Positions 49,368 through 59,179 are shown, counted from the first letter of the stretch. The stretch: 64,000 nt of DNA from Flavobacterium sp. 140616W15 (GCF_003668995.1 NZ_CP033068.1:4402001-4466000); one strand, 5' to 3'. A program made the numbers and translations. Notes: generated by a model not told the origin, from the letters alone.

Positions 49368-52247
49368 TTATCCAACCAAATTAATGATTTTTCCAGGAAC
49401 GATAATTACTTTATTTGGTGTTCTGCCATCTAATTGTTTTATAGTTCTTTCGTCTTTCATAATGATTTCTTCGATTTGTTCTTTTGTTAAATCCAAAGGC
49501 AATTCGATTGTAAAACGCATCTTTCCATTAAATGAAACTGGATATTCTTTACTACTTTCTACTAAAAATTTAGGTTCAAAAGTAGGGAAGGCAACAGCTG
49601 CAATAGATGTTGAATGTCCTAATAAAGACCATAATTCTTCAGCGATATGTGGCGCATAAGGCGAAATTACAATTGCCAAAGGTTCAAGTATAGCACGAGA
49701 ATGACAGTTTTGCGTAGACAATTCATTTACACAAATCATAAACTGAGAAACTGAGGTATTAAAAGAAAAACTCTCAATGTCTTCTACCACTTTTTTAATG
49801 GTTTTGTGCAATGATTTTAAGTTGTCTTTTGTTGGCTCATCATTGGTAATAATTAAGCCATTGTCATCAAAATACAAACGACATAGTTTTTTTAAGAAAC
49901 CAAATACTCCCGAAATTCCAGCAGTATTCCAAGGTTTAGCTTGCTCTAACGGCCCTAAGAACATTTCGTATAAACGTAATGTATCAGCACCATATTCATT
50001 ACAAATATCATCTGGTGTAACTACATTGTAATATGATTTCGACATTTTTTCGACTTCACGCCCTACAATATATTTACCATTTTCATCAAAAATAAATTCG
50101 GCAGTATTAAAATCTTCTCTCCAAGCTTTGAATCTTTCAATGTCTAATTCATCTGAAGAGTTCACGAAATGAACGTCAACACGAATTGGTTGTACGTTTT
50201 GACCTTCAATTTTGTTTTTAGATACAAAAGTGTTCGTTCCTTCAAGTCTATAAACATAAGCAGTAGTTCCTAAGATCATTCCCTGATTGATCAGTTTTTT
50301 GAATGGTTCTTCAGTTGGAGCAAAGCCTTTGTCTTTTAAGAATTTGTTCCAAAAACGAGAATACAATAAATGTCCAGTTGCGTGCTCGCTTCCTCCAATA
50401 TACAAATCGACACTTTCCCAGTATGCTATAGCTTCTTTGCTTGCAAATTCGTTTTCGTTATGCGCATCCATATAACGCATCCAGTACCAAGAACTTCCTG
50501 CCCAACCTGGCATAGTGTTTAGTTCAAGAGGAAAAATCGTCACGTTATCAACTAAATCAGTATTTACAACTGTATTCGTTTTAGTATCCCAAGCCCAAAC
50601 TGCTGCATTTCCTAAAGGAGGCAATCCATCTTCGGTCGGTAAATATTTTTCTACTTCAGGCAAAATAATTGGTAAATGTTGCGCTGCAATCATTTGTGGC
50701 AACCCATTTACATAATATACTGGGAAAGGCTCTCCCCAATAACGCTGACGAGAGAATACTGCATCACGCAAACGATAATTGGTTTTTCCTGTTCCTTGAT
50801 TTATTTTTTCTAATTCAGCAATTGCTAATTGAGTTGCCTCTTTATAACTTAATCCGTTTAAGAAATCAGAATTTGCAATTTCTACATTGTCTTTCGAGCC
50901 ATAAGCTGTTTCAGAAATGTCAACATTTGCAAAGATATTTTTGATTTCTGGCATTCCGTTTTGACCTTTAAAGAAATTTGAAAAAGCATAATCTCTTTCG
51001 TCTCCACAAGGAACTGCCATTACCGCACCTGTTCCATATCCTGCCAAAACATAATCGCCAATCCAAACCGGAATTGGTTCTTTTGTAAAAGGGTGTTCAG
51101 CATAAGCACCAGTAAATACACCAGAAATGGTTTTTACATCAGCCATACGCTCACGTTCAGAACGTTTCGCTGTTTTTTCGATATAGGCTTCAATAGCTGC
51201 TTTTTGTTCTGGAGTTGTAATCTCAGCAACCAAAGGATGTTCAGGAGCCAATGTCATAAACGTAACCCCGAAGATTGTGTCAGGACGAGTCGTGAAAACT
51301 TCTATTGCTCTGGGCTCAGAGCCCTGGGCTGAGGGCACTACACGGAAAGAAACCATTGCTCCAACTGATTTTCCAATCCAGTTACGTTGACTTTCTTTGA
51401 TGCTTTCGCTCCAGTCAATATCGTTAAGACCTTGTAATAAACGTTCTGCATAGGCAGAAATGCGCATGCTCCATTGTGTCATCTTTTTACGGATTACAGG
51501 ATAGCCACCACGCTCAGAAACACCGTTTACGATTTCGTCATTTGCCAAAACAGTTCCTAAACCAGGACACCAGTTTACTTCGGTTTCTGCTAAATAAGTT
51601 AATCTGTATTGTAATAAGATTTTTTGTTGTTCATCAGATGAAAACGATGTCCATTCGCTTGACGAAAATCCTACAATATTATCATCGCAAACTGCATTTA
51701 CAGTTGCATTTCCTTCTTTTTCGAAAATAGAAATCAAAGTCGAAATGTCTTCGGCTTTATCTGAATCTTTATTGTACCAAGAATTAAACAATTGAATAAA
51801 AATCCATTGTGTATGCTTGTAATAATCAGGATTTGAAGTACGAACTTCTCTATCCCAATCAAATGAGAATCCTATTTTATCTAATTGTTTTCTGTATCCA
51901 GCAATTTGCTTTCCTTCTTTATCTACACCACCATCAATGTTTACACGAGTAGTGTCTTCAGGACGTTGACCTGTTTGTATAGCATATTGTTCAGCAGGCA
52001 ATCCGAAGCTATCATAGCCCATTGGATGCAAAACATTAAACCCTTGATGTCTTTTAAAACGAGAATACACATCAGAAGCAATATAACCTAGCGGATGACC
52101 AACGTGTAATCCTGCTCCAGACGGATAAGGAAACATATCGAGTACATAATGTTTTGGTTTTTCGGAGTTATTCTCGGCTGCAAAAGTTTTATTGTCTGCC
52201 CAATATTTTTGCCATTTGGCGTCTATTTCAATCGGATTGTATTTCAT
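49368..52247 (-). CDS. leuS: leucyl-tRNA synthetase
   Basis: Class I synthetase that charges tRNA-Leu and edits mischarged residues. The product has 959 residues. HIGH-type motif GAGLHVGHPLGYIASD near 45, editing domain with FTTRPDTIFGVTFMT near 315 and KMSKS in VEKMSKSYYNVVTPDD near 730 are visible. Just before the editing motif, SAQGSEPRA appears to be a short insertion encoded by a GC-rich palindrome (51308-51337). A TAAATTTG promoter lies upstream and a terminator downstream. Confidence 0.96.
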   Translation of the reverse strand: MKYNPIEIDAKWQKYWADNKTFAAENNSEKPKHYVLDMFPYPSGAGLHVGHPLGYIASDVYSRFKRHQGFNVLHPMGYDSFGLPAEQYAIQTGQRPEDTTRVNIDGGVDKEGKQIAGYRKQLDKIGFSFDWDREVRTSNPDYYKHTQWIFIQLFNSWYNKDSDKAEDISTLISIFEKEGNATVNAVCDDNIVGFSSSEWTSFSSDEQQKILLQYRLTYLAETEVNWCPGLGTVLANDEIVNGVSERGGYPVIRKKMTQWSMRISAYAERLLQGLNDIDWSESIKESQRNWIGKSVGAMVSFRVVPSAQGSEPRAIEVFTTRPDTIFGVTFMTLAPEHPLVAEITTPEQKAAIEAYIEKTAKRSERERMADVKTISGVFTGAYAEHPFTKEPIPVWIGDYVLAGYGTGAVMAVPCGDERDYAFSNFFKGQNGMPEIKNIFANVDISETAYGSKDNVEIANSDFLNGLSYKEATQLAIAELEKINQGTGKTNYRLRDAVFSRQRYWGEPFPVYYVNGLPQMIAAQHLPIILPEVEKYLPTEDGLPPLGNAAVWAWDTKTNTVVNTDLVDNVTIFPLELNTMPGWAGSSWYWMRYMDAHNENEFASKEAIAYWESVDLYIGGSEHATGHLLYSRFWNKFLKDKGFAPTEEPFKKLINQGMILGTTAYVYRLEGTNTFVSKNKIEGQNVQPIRVDVHFVNSSDELDIERFKAWREDFNTAEFIFDENGKYIVGREVEKMSKSYYNVVTPDDICNEYGADTLRLYEMFLGPLEQAKPWNTAGISGVFGFLKKLCRLYFDDNGLIITNDEPTKDNLKSLHKTIKKVVEDIESFSFNTSVSQFMICVNELSTQNCHSRAILEPLAIVISPYAPHIAEELWSLLGHSTSIAAVAFPTFEPKFLVESSKEYPVSFNGKMRFTIELPLDLTKEQIEEIIMKDERTIKQLDGRTPNKVIIVPGKIINLVG

Positions 52248-52366
52248 TCCCTACTTTAATTTTATTTTTAATGGAGTCGTGCTTTCGCTTACTCAAGTCA
52301 TTTTTATGGTTCAAAGGTTTAAAGTGACGGAGATTCAAAGGTTCAGTCACAATAATAATAAGTTCG

Positions 52367-52374
52367 CAAATTTA
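52367..52374 (-). promoter_or_regulatory. promoter -7 element for leuS
   Basis: TAAATTTG followed by CG on the minus strand, exact TAnnTTTG match, about 120 bp upstream of the ATG. Confidence 0.55.
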
Positions 52375-52464
52375 CATTTATTGTACGAAAGTTAAAACTT
52401 TGGCCGTTATTAACTTCAAATAATGAAATTCTTTATTATTTTTACCACATAATTTAAGCAAACT

Positions 52465-53340
52465 ATGAGTTCTAACTTTGATAAATTTCAAAAACGCAGG
52501 TTAATTTCCTCTTATTTTTCGGTTGTATTAAGTGTATTTCTGGTTTTATTCCTTTTGGGAGTACTAGGGTTATTCATTATTAATTCTAAAAAACTAGCGG
52601 ATGACTTTAAAGAAAAAATCGCTATGACGGTTTTCTTTAAGAACGAAGCTAATGATAGTATTATAAAAGCATTCAACGCCGAGTTAAAAAGAGCTCCTTT
52701 TGCTAGATCATTTGTTTATGTTACTAAAGAAGAGGCAGCTAAACAGCATACTGATATTATTGGTGAAGATTTCCTAACGTTTTTAGGAGAGAATCCGTTG
52801 TTAAATTCGTATGATATTCACTTAAAAGCTGATTATGTAGTTAAAGATAGTATCGCTAAAATAGAAAGTCGCTTACGTAAAAATACTATGATTTCTGATA
52901 TTGTTTATGATAAGCAATTGGTAAATCTGGTTAATGATAATATCAAAAAAGTGAGTATGTGGATTTTAATTGTTAGTGGATTTTTAACTGTAATCGCAGT
53001 ATTACTTATTAATAGTTCATTGCGCTTATCAATACATTCTAATCGATTTATCATTAAAACAATGCAAATGGTAGGTGCTACAAAATCATTTATTCGTAAG
53101 CCATTTGTAATGCGAAGTATTAAACTAGGATTAATAGGTGCAGGTTTAGCTATTGTTGCTTTGGTTGGATTATTAATTTATGTAGATACCAATTTCCCAG
53201 GACTTGGAATAATGGAAGATAAAGCACTTATCGGATTAGTTTTATTGACGGTTTTAGGAATCGGAGTATTGATAACTTGGTTAAGTACACACTTTGCAAC
53301 ACAACGTTTCTTAAATTTAAGAACTGACGATTTATATTAA
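52465..53340 (+). CDS. ftsX: cell-division protein FtsX
   Basis: FtsX is the membrane subunit of the FtsEX complex, which couples cytosolic ATPase FtsE to periplasmic peptidoglycan hydrolases at the division site. The 291-residue product has the typical layout: N-terminal helix (YFSVVLSVFLVLFLLGVLGL), periplasmic loop about 45-165 (KIAMTVFFKNEANDS ... MISDIVYDKQLV), then three helices with the FtsX-type FIIKTMQMVGATKSFIRKPF cytosolic loop. ftsE is not in the window. DUF3098, uppP and truB follow with almost no gaps. Confidence 0.93.
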   Translation: MSSNFDKFQKRRLISSYFSVVLSVFLVLFLLGVLGLFIINSKKLADDFKEKIAMTVFFKNEANDSIIKAFNAELKRAPFARSFVYVTKEEAAKQHTDIIGEDFLTFLGENPLLNSYDIHLKADYVVKDSIAKIESRLRKNTMISDIVYDKQLVNLVNDNIKKVSMWILIVSGFLTVIAVLLINSSLRLSIHSNRFIIKTMQMVGATKSFIRKPFVMRSIKLGLIGAGLAIVALVGLLIYVDTNFPGLGIMEDKALIGLVLLTVLGIGVLITWLSTHFATQRFLNLRTDDLY

Positions 53341-53344
53341 TAAA

Positions 53345-53635
53345 ATGAGCTTACCTGAGACTTTGTCAAGGGACAAAAAAATAAAAATGGAAAATAAACA
53401 AGAGCAAAATAAAAAGGAATTTCTTTTTGATAAAGTAAATTATAAAATTTTATTGATTGGAATTGGTGTAATTGCATTAGGATTTATTCTGATGGCAGGT
53501 GGTGGAAGTAATGATCCAAATGTTTTTAATGAAGCGATCTTTAATTTTAGACGTATTCGTTTAGCTCCAACTACTGTTTTGATAGGTTTTGGAATTACAA
53601 TTTATGCAATTCTTAAAAATCCTAAAAAAGCATAA
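53345..53635 (+). CDS. DUF3098 membrane protein
   Basis: 96 residues, two membrane helices (YKILLIGIGVIALGFILMAG and LAPTTVLIGFGITIYAIL) separated by the conserved loop GGSNDPNVFNEAIFNFRRIR. This is the DUF3098 family, which in Bacteroidota is nearly always found between ftsX and uppP, as here. A second Met at 53387 is an alternative start. The stop is directly followed by the uppP ATG. A role in cell-wall synthesis or division is inferred from constant neighbours. Confidence 0.9.
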   Translation: MSLPETLSRDKKIKMENKQEQNKKEFLFDKVNYKILLIGIGVIALGFILMAGGGSNDPNVFNEAIFNFRRIRLAPTTVLIGFGITIYAILKNPKKA

Positions 53636-54433
53636 ATGGATACTTTACAAGCTATTGTTTTAGCCATTATTGAAGGAATTACAGAGTTTTTACCTGTTTC
53701 TTCAACTGGTCATATGATTATTGCCTCTTCTTTTTTTGGAATTGCCCATGATGATTTTACAAAACTTTTTACAATTGTAATTCAGCTAGGAGCTATTCTT
53801 TCGGTAGTCGTTTTGTATTTCAAACGTTTTTTTCAAACGCTTGATTTTTACTTTAAATTATTAGTGGCATTTATACCAGCAGTTATTTTAGGATTATTAT
53901 TAAGTGATGTTATAGATGGTTTATTAGAAAACCCCGTTACAGTTGCAGTTTCACTTTTAATAGGTGGAGTTATTTTGCTAAAAGTAGATGAATGGTTTAA
54001 TAATCCAAATACAGTCGAAACTTCACAAGAAATAACCTATTCACAAGCTTTAAAAATTGGATTGTTCCAGTGTTTGGCAATGATTCCAGGAGTTTCAAGA
54101 AGTGGGGCGAGTATAGTAGGAGGGATGTCGCAAAAATTGTCAAGAACAACAGCGGCTGAGTTTTCATTCTTTTTGGCAGTTCCTACCATGTTTGGAGCAA
54201 CCGCTAAAAAATGTTATGATTATTATAAAGCAGGATTTGAATTATCACATGATCAAGTTAATTTATTGATTATTGGTAATATAGTAGCTTTTGTAGTAGC
54301 ACTTTTGGCTATTAAAACCTTTATAGGATTTTTGACTAAAAACGGATTCAAAGTATTTGGATACTACCGTATTATTGCAGGGATTGTGTTGTTATTAATA
54401 CATTTCTTTATTCATCCGCTTACAATTATATAA
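53636..54433 (+). CDS. uppP: undecaprenyl-diphosphatase (bacitracin resistance protein)
   Basis: UppP (BacA) dephosphorylates undecaprenyl diphosphate to recycle the lipid carrier for peptidoglycan. The 265-residue integral membrane protein shows the two signature regions [19 protein letters not shown] near 11 and [16 protein letters not shown] near 147, with the catalytic Glu/His/Arg residues. About eight helices. It abuts DUF3098 and overlaps truB (TAATG). Confidence 0.96.
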   Translation: MDTLQAIVLAIIEGITEFLPVSSTGHMIIASSFFGIAHDDFTKLFTIVIQLGAILSVVVLYFKRFFQTLDFYFKLLVAFIPAVILGLLLSDVIDGLLENPVTVAVSLLIGGVILLKVDEWFNNPNTVETSQEITYSQALKIGLFQCLAMIPGVSRSGASIVGGMSQKLSRTTAAEFSFFLAVPTMFGATAKKCYDYYKAGFELSHDQVNLLIIGNIVAFVVALLAIKTFIGFLTKNGFKVFGYYRIIAGIVLLLIHFFIHPLTII

Positions 54434-55122
54434 TGATTACTCCCGAAGATTTTTTAAATGGACAAGTTTTACTGATAGATAAACCTTTAAACTGGAGTTC
54501 TTTTCAGGCAGTGAATAAATTAAAATATGCATTAATAAATAAGGTTGGACTTCCTAAGAAATTCAAAATTGGTCATGCAGGCACATTAGATCCTTTGGCG
54601 ACTGGATTGTTGCTTATTTGTACTGGGAAGTTTACCAAAAGAATTTCTGAGTTACAAGGTCAAGCCAAAGAGTATACTGGTACTTTCTTTATTGGAGCTA
54701 CAACGCCTTCTTATGACTTAGAAACCGAAATCGATCAGACTTTTCCAACAGCACATATCGATGAGGTGCTTATTCATGAAACAGTAAAACAGTTTTTGGG
54801 CGAAATAGATCAGAAGCCACCAATATATTCTGCTATAAAAAAAGATGGCGTTCGTTTGTATGAACACGCACGTGCTGGTGAGACTATCGAAATTGCAAGC
54901 CGAAAAACTACTATTCATGAGTTTGAAATTACAAGAATCGCACTTCCAGAAATTGATTTTAGAGTAGTTTGTAGTAAAGGAACTTATATTCGTTCGCTTG
55001 CCTTTGATTTTGGAAAAACTATGAATTCAGGTTCACATTTAACAGCTTTACGCCGTACCAAAATTGGGGATTACGATGTGAAAAATGCGACTGATGTTAC
55101 TTTGTTTGAAGAAAGTTTATAA
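54433..55122 (+). CDS. truB: tRNA pseudouridine(55) synthase
   Basis: TruB makes pseudouridine 55 in the T-loop of tRNAs. The 229-residue product has the catalytic motif KIGHAGTLDPLATGLLLICT near 47 (active Asp in GTLDPLA), EYTGTFFIGATTPSYDLE, QKPPIYSAIKKDGVRLYEHA and the CSKGTYIRSLAFDFG segment near 182. The C-terminal PUA extension is absent, as usual in Bacteroidota. Last gene of the ftsX-DUF3098-uppP-truB run. Confidence 0.96.
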   Translation: MITPEDFLNGQVLLIDKPLNWSSFQAVNKLKYALINKVGLPKKFKIGHAGTLDPLATGLLLICTGKFTKRISELQGQAKEYTGTFFIGATTPSYDLETEIDQTFPTAHIDEVLIHETVKQFLGEIDQKPPIYSAIKKDGVRLYEHARAGETIEIASRKTTIHEFEITRIALPEIDFRVVCSKGTYIRSLAFDFGKTMNSGSHLTALRRTKIGDYDVKNATDVTLFEESL

Positions 55123-55238
55123 AGATTTTTTGTATTGAGCAGTAGCTAATAGATTTTAGTTTTATAATATCATTTTTGAAGACTCTCAGTTTAGTATTAT
55201 TTTTTGTAATTTAGACTACTGTTTAGAAAAACAAAAAG

Positions 55239-56537
55239 ATGAAAAATCTACTTCAGGTATTTTTTTTGATAGTAACAATGTCATGTTATTGTCAAATAAA
55301 AAATCAAAATTTTGTATCAACTGATATTGATAATTTTTGGAATGCATACGAGAAAATTATTTCTACAAAAGATAGCGTTCAACAATATAATTTCTTAAAA
55401 GATTTTTATATTGATAAAGGAACTCTGGGTTTGAAAAGTCTAATAGAAGTTCGAAATTATACCGCAGAAGACTTTATTAATTCGATAAATAAATATTCTA
55501 AATTCTGGAATTCACTAAAGCCAAATACTTTAAGTTGCAATGAACTTTATCCAGAAATTGAAGCTGATATAAATAAACTCAAACAGGCTTACCCTAATTT
55601 AAAGCCTTCAACTATTTACTTTTCTATTGGGGCATTTAGAACTAATGGAACCATACAAGGCGATCGGATTTTAATTGGTAGCGAACTGAGTTTGGCAGAT
55701 GAAACTACTATTATTGACGAATTACCGCTGTGGCGCCAATCTTTTTATAAAGAATATAATCCAAGAAAAAATATTGCATTATTATGTACGCATGAGTATA
55801 TACATACCCAACAAAAAGAATTAGTAGAGAACTTACTTTCGATGTGCTTGTATGAGGGTGTTGCAGAATTTATTTCCTGTAAAGTTACAGGTAAGCAATC
55901 TAATAGTCCAGCAATAGAATTCGGAAAAAATAATCAACAGAAAGTGATAGATTTATTTATTTCGGATTTATATCTTGCTAAAAATAACTATAATTGGTTG
56001 TGGGGTGAGAATAAAAATGTTTTAAAAATAAGGGACTTGGGGTATTACGTTGGTTATGAAATTTGCGAGCGCTACTACAATTTGTCCAAAGATAAAGTAA
56101 AGGCAGTTAAGACCCTCATTGAGCTTGATTATAACAACGAAAAAGAAGTAGAACGGATTGTAGATGCAACAAAACTGTTCCCAGAAAGTTTAGAGAAGTT
56201 AAAGCATGATTATGAAAAACGACAGCCAAAGGTTGTATCTATTAAGCCTTTCAAAAATGGGAGTAAAAAAGTAAAACCAGGATTGACAGAAATCACAATT
56301 ACATTTTCAGAGCCATTAAACGGATATGATGCTGGATTAGACTTTGGGCCTTTAGGGAAAGATTTTTGTCCTAAAATAAACTCAGAAAGAGTTTGGGCAT
56401 CTGATTTAAAATCGTGGAGTTTTAAAGCAGACTTAAAACCAGACCAAGAATATCAGATATTAATAACGAATAGTTTTAAAAAACAAGACGGAACAAGATT
56501 AAAACCATATTTGATAAATTTTAAAACGAATAAATAG
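55239..56537 (+). CDS. exported zincin-like protein with C-terminal Ig-like domain
   Basis: 432 residues with signal peptide MKNLLQVFFLIVTMSCYCQ. The metallopeptidase motif lies near 185 (CTHEYIHTQQKE), and MCLYEGVAEFISCKVTG about 25 residues later supplies a third zinc ligand (EGVAEF), as in DUF2268-type gluzincins. Residues about 330-432 (KVVSIKPFKNGSKKVKPGLT ... FSEPLNGYD) form a Big_5-like Ig domain. Substrate unknown. The HEYIH resembles that of the toxin at 22393, but the context and rest differ. Confidence 0.75.
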   Translation: MKNLLQVFFLIVTMSCYCQIKNQNFVSTDIDNFWNAYEKIISTKDSVQQYNFLKDFYIDKGTLGLKSLIEVRNYTAEDFINSINKYSKFWNSLKPNTLSCNELYPEIEADINKLKQAYPNLKPSTIYFSIGAFRTNGTIQGDRILIGSELSLADETTIIDELPLWRQSFYKEYNPRKNIALLCTHEYIHTQQKELVENLLSMCLYEGVAEFISCKVTGKQSNSPAIEFGKNNQQKVIDLFISDLYLAKNNYNWLWGENKNVLKIRDLGYYVGYEICERYYNLSKDKVKAVKTLIELDYNNEKEVERIVDATKLFPESLEKLKHDYEKRQPKVVSIKPFKNGSKKVKPGLTEITITFSEPLNGYDAGLDFGPLGKDFCPKINSERVWASDLKSWSFKADLKPDQEYQILITNSFKKQDGTRLKPYLINFKTNK

Positions 56538-56550
56538 TTTCTGTACAAAG

Positions 56551-56584
56551 TAAAAAAAAAGCACATTACTAATAGTAATGTGCT
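56551..56584 (-). terminator. minus-strand terminator closing a small ORF
   Basis: AGCACATTAC / GTAATGTGCT with TAATA loop; on the minus strand it runs into nine T. It faces the small frame ending at 56596, indicating a minus-strand transcript here. Confidence 0.75.
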
Positions 56585-56595
56585 AATACCTCATT

Positions 56596-56736
56596 CTAGA
56601 GTATTGTTGTTTCATACTGTGTCTTTGGAGTTAATAATGAGATATGTTTTTTCCTCCAAATAAAAATGTCGAAAAAAAATCGTAAAACCTTTCGAATAAC
56701 TTTTTCATAATAGGGTATTTTTAAATTGTTAGACAT
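56596..56736 (-). CDS. possible small membrane-associated protein
   Basis: From the ATG at 56736 the minus strand encodes 46 residues (MSNNLKIPYYEKVIRKVLRF, then FFDIFIWRKKHISLL). The open frame continues upstream to 56832 with a hydrophobic stretch SYLVTRIPLLLLAYFIGVYL but no ATG or GTG start there. So it is either a short gene, one with an unusual start, or the 3' part of a broken gene. A strong terminator lies 11 bp past the stop, which supports transcription. The rest of 56538-56905 shows nothing else. Confidence 0.4.
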   Translation of the reverse strand: MSNNLKIPYYEKVIRKVLRFFFDIFIWRKKHISLLTPKTQYETTIL

Positions 56737-56905
56737 TAAATAAACACCAATAAAATAAGCAAGTAATAGAAGTGGGATTCTTGTTACAAGATACGATTTT
56801 TTAATTAAAAATAAAATTTTTTTAAGCCCTAATCATTTGTCTTCAGTTGGTTAGCTATTTTTTACTTTATGAGGGCTTTATTATAAAGGTTGCGGTCAAT
56901 TGAGT

Positions 56906-57508
56906 TTAACGATTTTCCATGATTTCCATGATCTCTTCTTGAGTCGAAATTCCTTTGTCGTGTAAGTACCACAATTGTAAATTTGTTTTAATGGTTTCAT
57001 CAATAACTCCAAATTCTTTTTTGTAATTATTGACCAATTCAATTGCATCTTTTGGGCGTGGTCCCCAATCGGCAATAACTTCAAGTTTCTCTTTGTCAAT
57101 AATAATTAATTTCGGAATTGCTTTTCCTCCATTTGTCAAAAATAAATTCATTAGATCCGGATTTTCATCACGAAGTACAATTTTTAGTTCGATTTTGTCA
57201 TTGGATGCGGTTGCCATTTTATAAATAATTGGCAATAATTGTGCAGCATCACCACACCAACCTTCAGAAATAACGAGCCAAATATAATTCTTGCGAAGGT
57301 TTTGTAGCTTAGAAATTGTTGTTTCGGTAATTTTTATTGTTTTTTCTAACCGATTCATTCTAGTTTCATTCAAGCTAGTATAATGAGTTAGATCCTCAGA
57401 TTGTTCGGATCCTGTTGATTTCCCTTCAGCTAATAAAGCAGTAACTATTTTTCTGTATTCGGTGTATGAATAGCTGTTGGACAGGGCATTGGTGATACTT
57501 TTTTGCAT
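56906..57508 (-). CDS. thioredoxin-fold family protein
   Basis: 200 residues, no signal peptide. The active-site region LVISEGWCGDAAQLLPIIYK near 85 keeps the first Cys of the CxxC motif but has Ala in place of the second, as in the Thioredoxin_9 group of Bacteroidota and Firmicutes, followed by GKAIPKLIIIDKE with the cis-Pro near 132. A monothiol mechanism is therefore likely. Own TAAATTTG promoter. Monocistronic and divergent from pyrH. Confidence 0.88.
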   Translation of the reverse strand: MQKSITNALSNSYSYTEYRKIVTALLAEGKSTGSEQSEDLTHYTSLNETRMNRLEKTIKITETTISKLQNLRKNYIWLVISEGWCGDAAQLLPIIYKMATASNDKIELKIVLRDENPDLMNLFLTNGGKAIPKLIIIDKEKLEVIADWGPRPKDAIELVNNYKKEFGVIDETIKTNLQLWYLHDKGISTQEEIMEIMENR

Positions 57509-57532
57509 AAATTTATTTTTTTATGTGGAATA

Positions 57533-57540
57533 CAAATTTA
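57533..57540 (-). promoter_or_regulatory. promoter -7 element for the thioredoxin-fold gene
   Basis: TAAATTTG on the minus strand, exact TAnnTTTG match, 24 bp upstream of the ATG. Confidence 0.6.
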
Positions 57541-57675
57541 CAGATTTAAAAGAAATAGATACTGATTTTTGTCATATTGCATCCTAAATGCATTATTTAA
57601 ATTGAGCTTTTTAGATAAAAGTTAGAAGATAAATTAATTTTTTTAAAACACTATTTTTAAAAATGAGAATATGTC

Positions 57676-57683
57676 TATATTTG
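57676..57683 (+). promoter_or_regulatory. promoter -7 element for pyrH
   Basis: TATATTTG followed by CA, exact TAnnTTTG match, 22 bp before the start codon. Confidence 0.65.
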
Positions 57684-57705
57684 CACAAACCAACGCAACA
57701 TAGAA

Positions 57706-58413
57706 ATGAAATACAAAAGAATTCTTCTTAAATTAAGTGGAGAAGCCTTAATGGGAGATTTACAATACGGAATTGACCCAAAGAGATTGGACGAATATGC
57801 AGAAGAAATTAAGCAGATTCATGCAAAGGGAGTAGAAATTGCCATTGTAATTGGAGGAGGAAATATTTTTAGAGGAGTTTCTGGGGTAAGTTCAGGAATG
57901 GATAGAGTACAGGGTGATTATATGGGAATGCTTGCTACCGTAATTAACGGAATGGCATTACAAGGAGCTTTGGAAAATAAAGGAATGTTAACACGTTTGC
58001 AAACGGCTCTAAAAATCGAATCAATTGCAGAACCTTATATTAAAAGACGAGCTGTGCGTCACCTTGAGAAAAACAGAATTGTAATTTTTGGTGCAGGTAC
58101 AGGAAATCCTTACTTTACAACAGATACTGCAGCAGTTTTAAGAGGTATCGAAATTAATGCAGATGTTATCTTAAAAGGAACTCGTGTTGATGGTGTTTAT
58201 GATTCTGATCCAGAGAAAAATGCAGCTGCTGTAAAATTTGATTTTATCTCTTTTGAAGATGTGCTTAAAAAAGGATTAAATGTAATGGATACTACCGCTT
58301 TTACATTAAGTCAGGAAAATAAATTACCAATTGTAGTTTTTGATATGAATAAAATCGGAAATTTATTGAAAATTTGCGAAGGTGAAAATATCGGAACTGT
58401 AGTAAATATCTAG
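57706..58413 (+). CDS. pyrH: UMP kinase
   Basis: PyrH phosphorylates UMP to UDP in pyrimidine synthesis. The 235-residue product has [15 protein letters not shown] at the start, [12 protein letters not shown] near 47, [19 protein letters not shown] near 70 and [20 protein letters not shown] near 130, all signatures of the bacterial hexameric family. It is followed by frr, the usual pairing. Confidence 0.97.
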   Translation: MKYKRILLKLSGEALMGDLQYGIDPKRLDEYAEEIKQIHAKGVEIAIVIGGGNIFRGVSGVSSGMDRVQGDYMGMLATVINGMALQGALENKGMLTRLQTALKIESIAEPYIKRRAVRHLEKNRIVIFGAGTGNPYFTTDTAAVLRGIEINADVILKGTRVDGVYDSDPEKNAAAVKFDFISFEDVLKKGLNVMDTTAFTLSQENKLPIVVFDMNKIGNLLKICEGENIGTVVNI

Positions 58414-58553
58414 AGTACTTAGATTTTTCTAAATTTTGACAATCTTTTAGAGGAATCATTAAAAAAATAAAATTATATTAGTTAGTAAATTAAACGAATC
58501 ATTTGTAGGGATCTAAAAATTGAATCGTCTAAAAATCTAAAAATCTAAAAAAA
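58414..58553. other. spacer between pyrH and frr with ATCTAAAA tandem units
   Basis: The end of this 140-bp spacer carries three or four near-tandem copies of AATCTAAA(A) immediately before the frr ATG. No terminator is seen, so pyrH-frr are probably co-transcribed. Confidence 0.35.
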
Positions 58554-59117
58554 ATGACTGAAGAAATCGAATTTATCTTAGATAGCACTAAAGAATCAAT
58601 GGCAAATTCTATTGCGCATTTAGAAAAAGAATTTCTAAATATTCGTGCAGGAAAAGCATCTCCGGCTATGCTAGGGAGTGTTTTTGTAGATTATTATGGT
58701 TCAGCAACACCGCTGTCGCAAGTAGCAAAAATTAGTGTACCTGATGCAAGAACAATTACTTTGCAACCTTTTGAAAAAAATATGTTGCAAGCAATTGAAA
58801 AAGCAATTATGGTAGCTAATATTGGATTTAATCCAATGAATAACGGAGATGTGATCATTATCAGCGTTCCGCCATTAACAGAAGAGCGTCGTAGAGATTT
58901 GGCAAAACAAGCAAAATCAGAAGCAGAAGATGCTAAAATTGGTGTGAGAAACGTTCGTAAAGATGCTAACACAGATATTAAAAAATTAGAAAAAGAAGGA
59001 ACTTCAGAAGATGTTTGCAAAAGCGCAGAAGAAGAAGTACAAAATCTAACGAATAGTTATATTAAAAAAATTGATGAATTATTGGCTAATAAAGAAGCTG
59101 AAATCATGAAGGTTTAA
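58554..59117 (+). CDS. frr: ribosome recycling factor
   Basis: RRF splits post-termination ribosomes together with EF-G. The 187-residue product shows the family's helical first domain (MANSIAHLEKEFLNIRAGKA), the beta-rich middle (YYGSATPLSQVAKISVPDAR) and the conserved NPMNNGDVIIISVPPLTEER plus RDLAKQAKSEAEDAKIGVRN. Terminator follows at 59134. Confidence 0.97.
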   Translation: MTEEIEFILDSTKESMANSIAHLEKEFLNIRAGKASPAMLGSVFVDYYGSATPLSQVAKISVPDARTITLQPFEKNMLQAIEKAIMVANIGFNPMNNGDVIIISVPPLTEERRRDLAKQAKSEAEDAKIGVRNVRKDANTDIKKLEKEGTSEDVCKSAEEEVQNLTNSYIKKIDELLANKEAEIMKV

Positions 59118-59133
59118 TCTTTTTGTAACAATT

Positions 59134-59175
59134 AAAAATCCGTCTTGTTAATTTTATGCGAGACGGATTTTTTTA
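59134..59175 (+). terminator. intrinsic terminator after frr
   Basis: Stem AAAATCCGTCT with AGACGGATTTT, 15-nt loop, followed by a T-run. The next gene's promoter begins 5 bp later. Confidence 0.88.
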
Positions 59176-59179
59176 TGCT

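Noticed and set aside
55239..56537. Link between the zincin at 55 kb and the HEYIH toxin tail
   Set aside because: Only the short HEYIH motif is shared. The 55-kb protein has a signal peptide, a full peptidase-like domain and no adjacent immunity-type gene.
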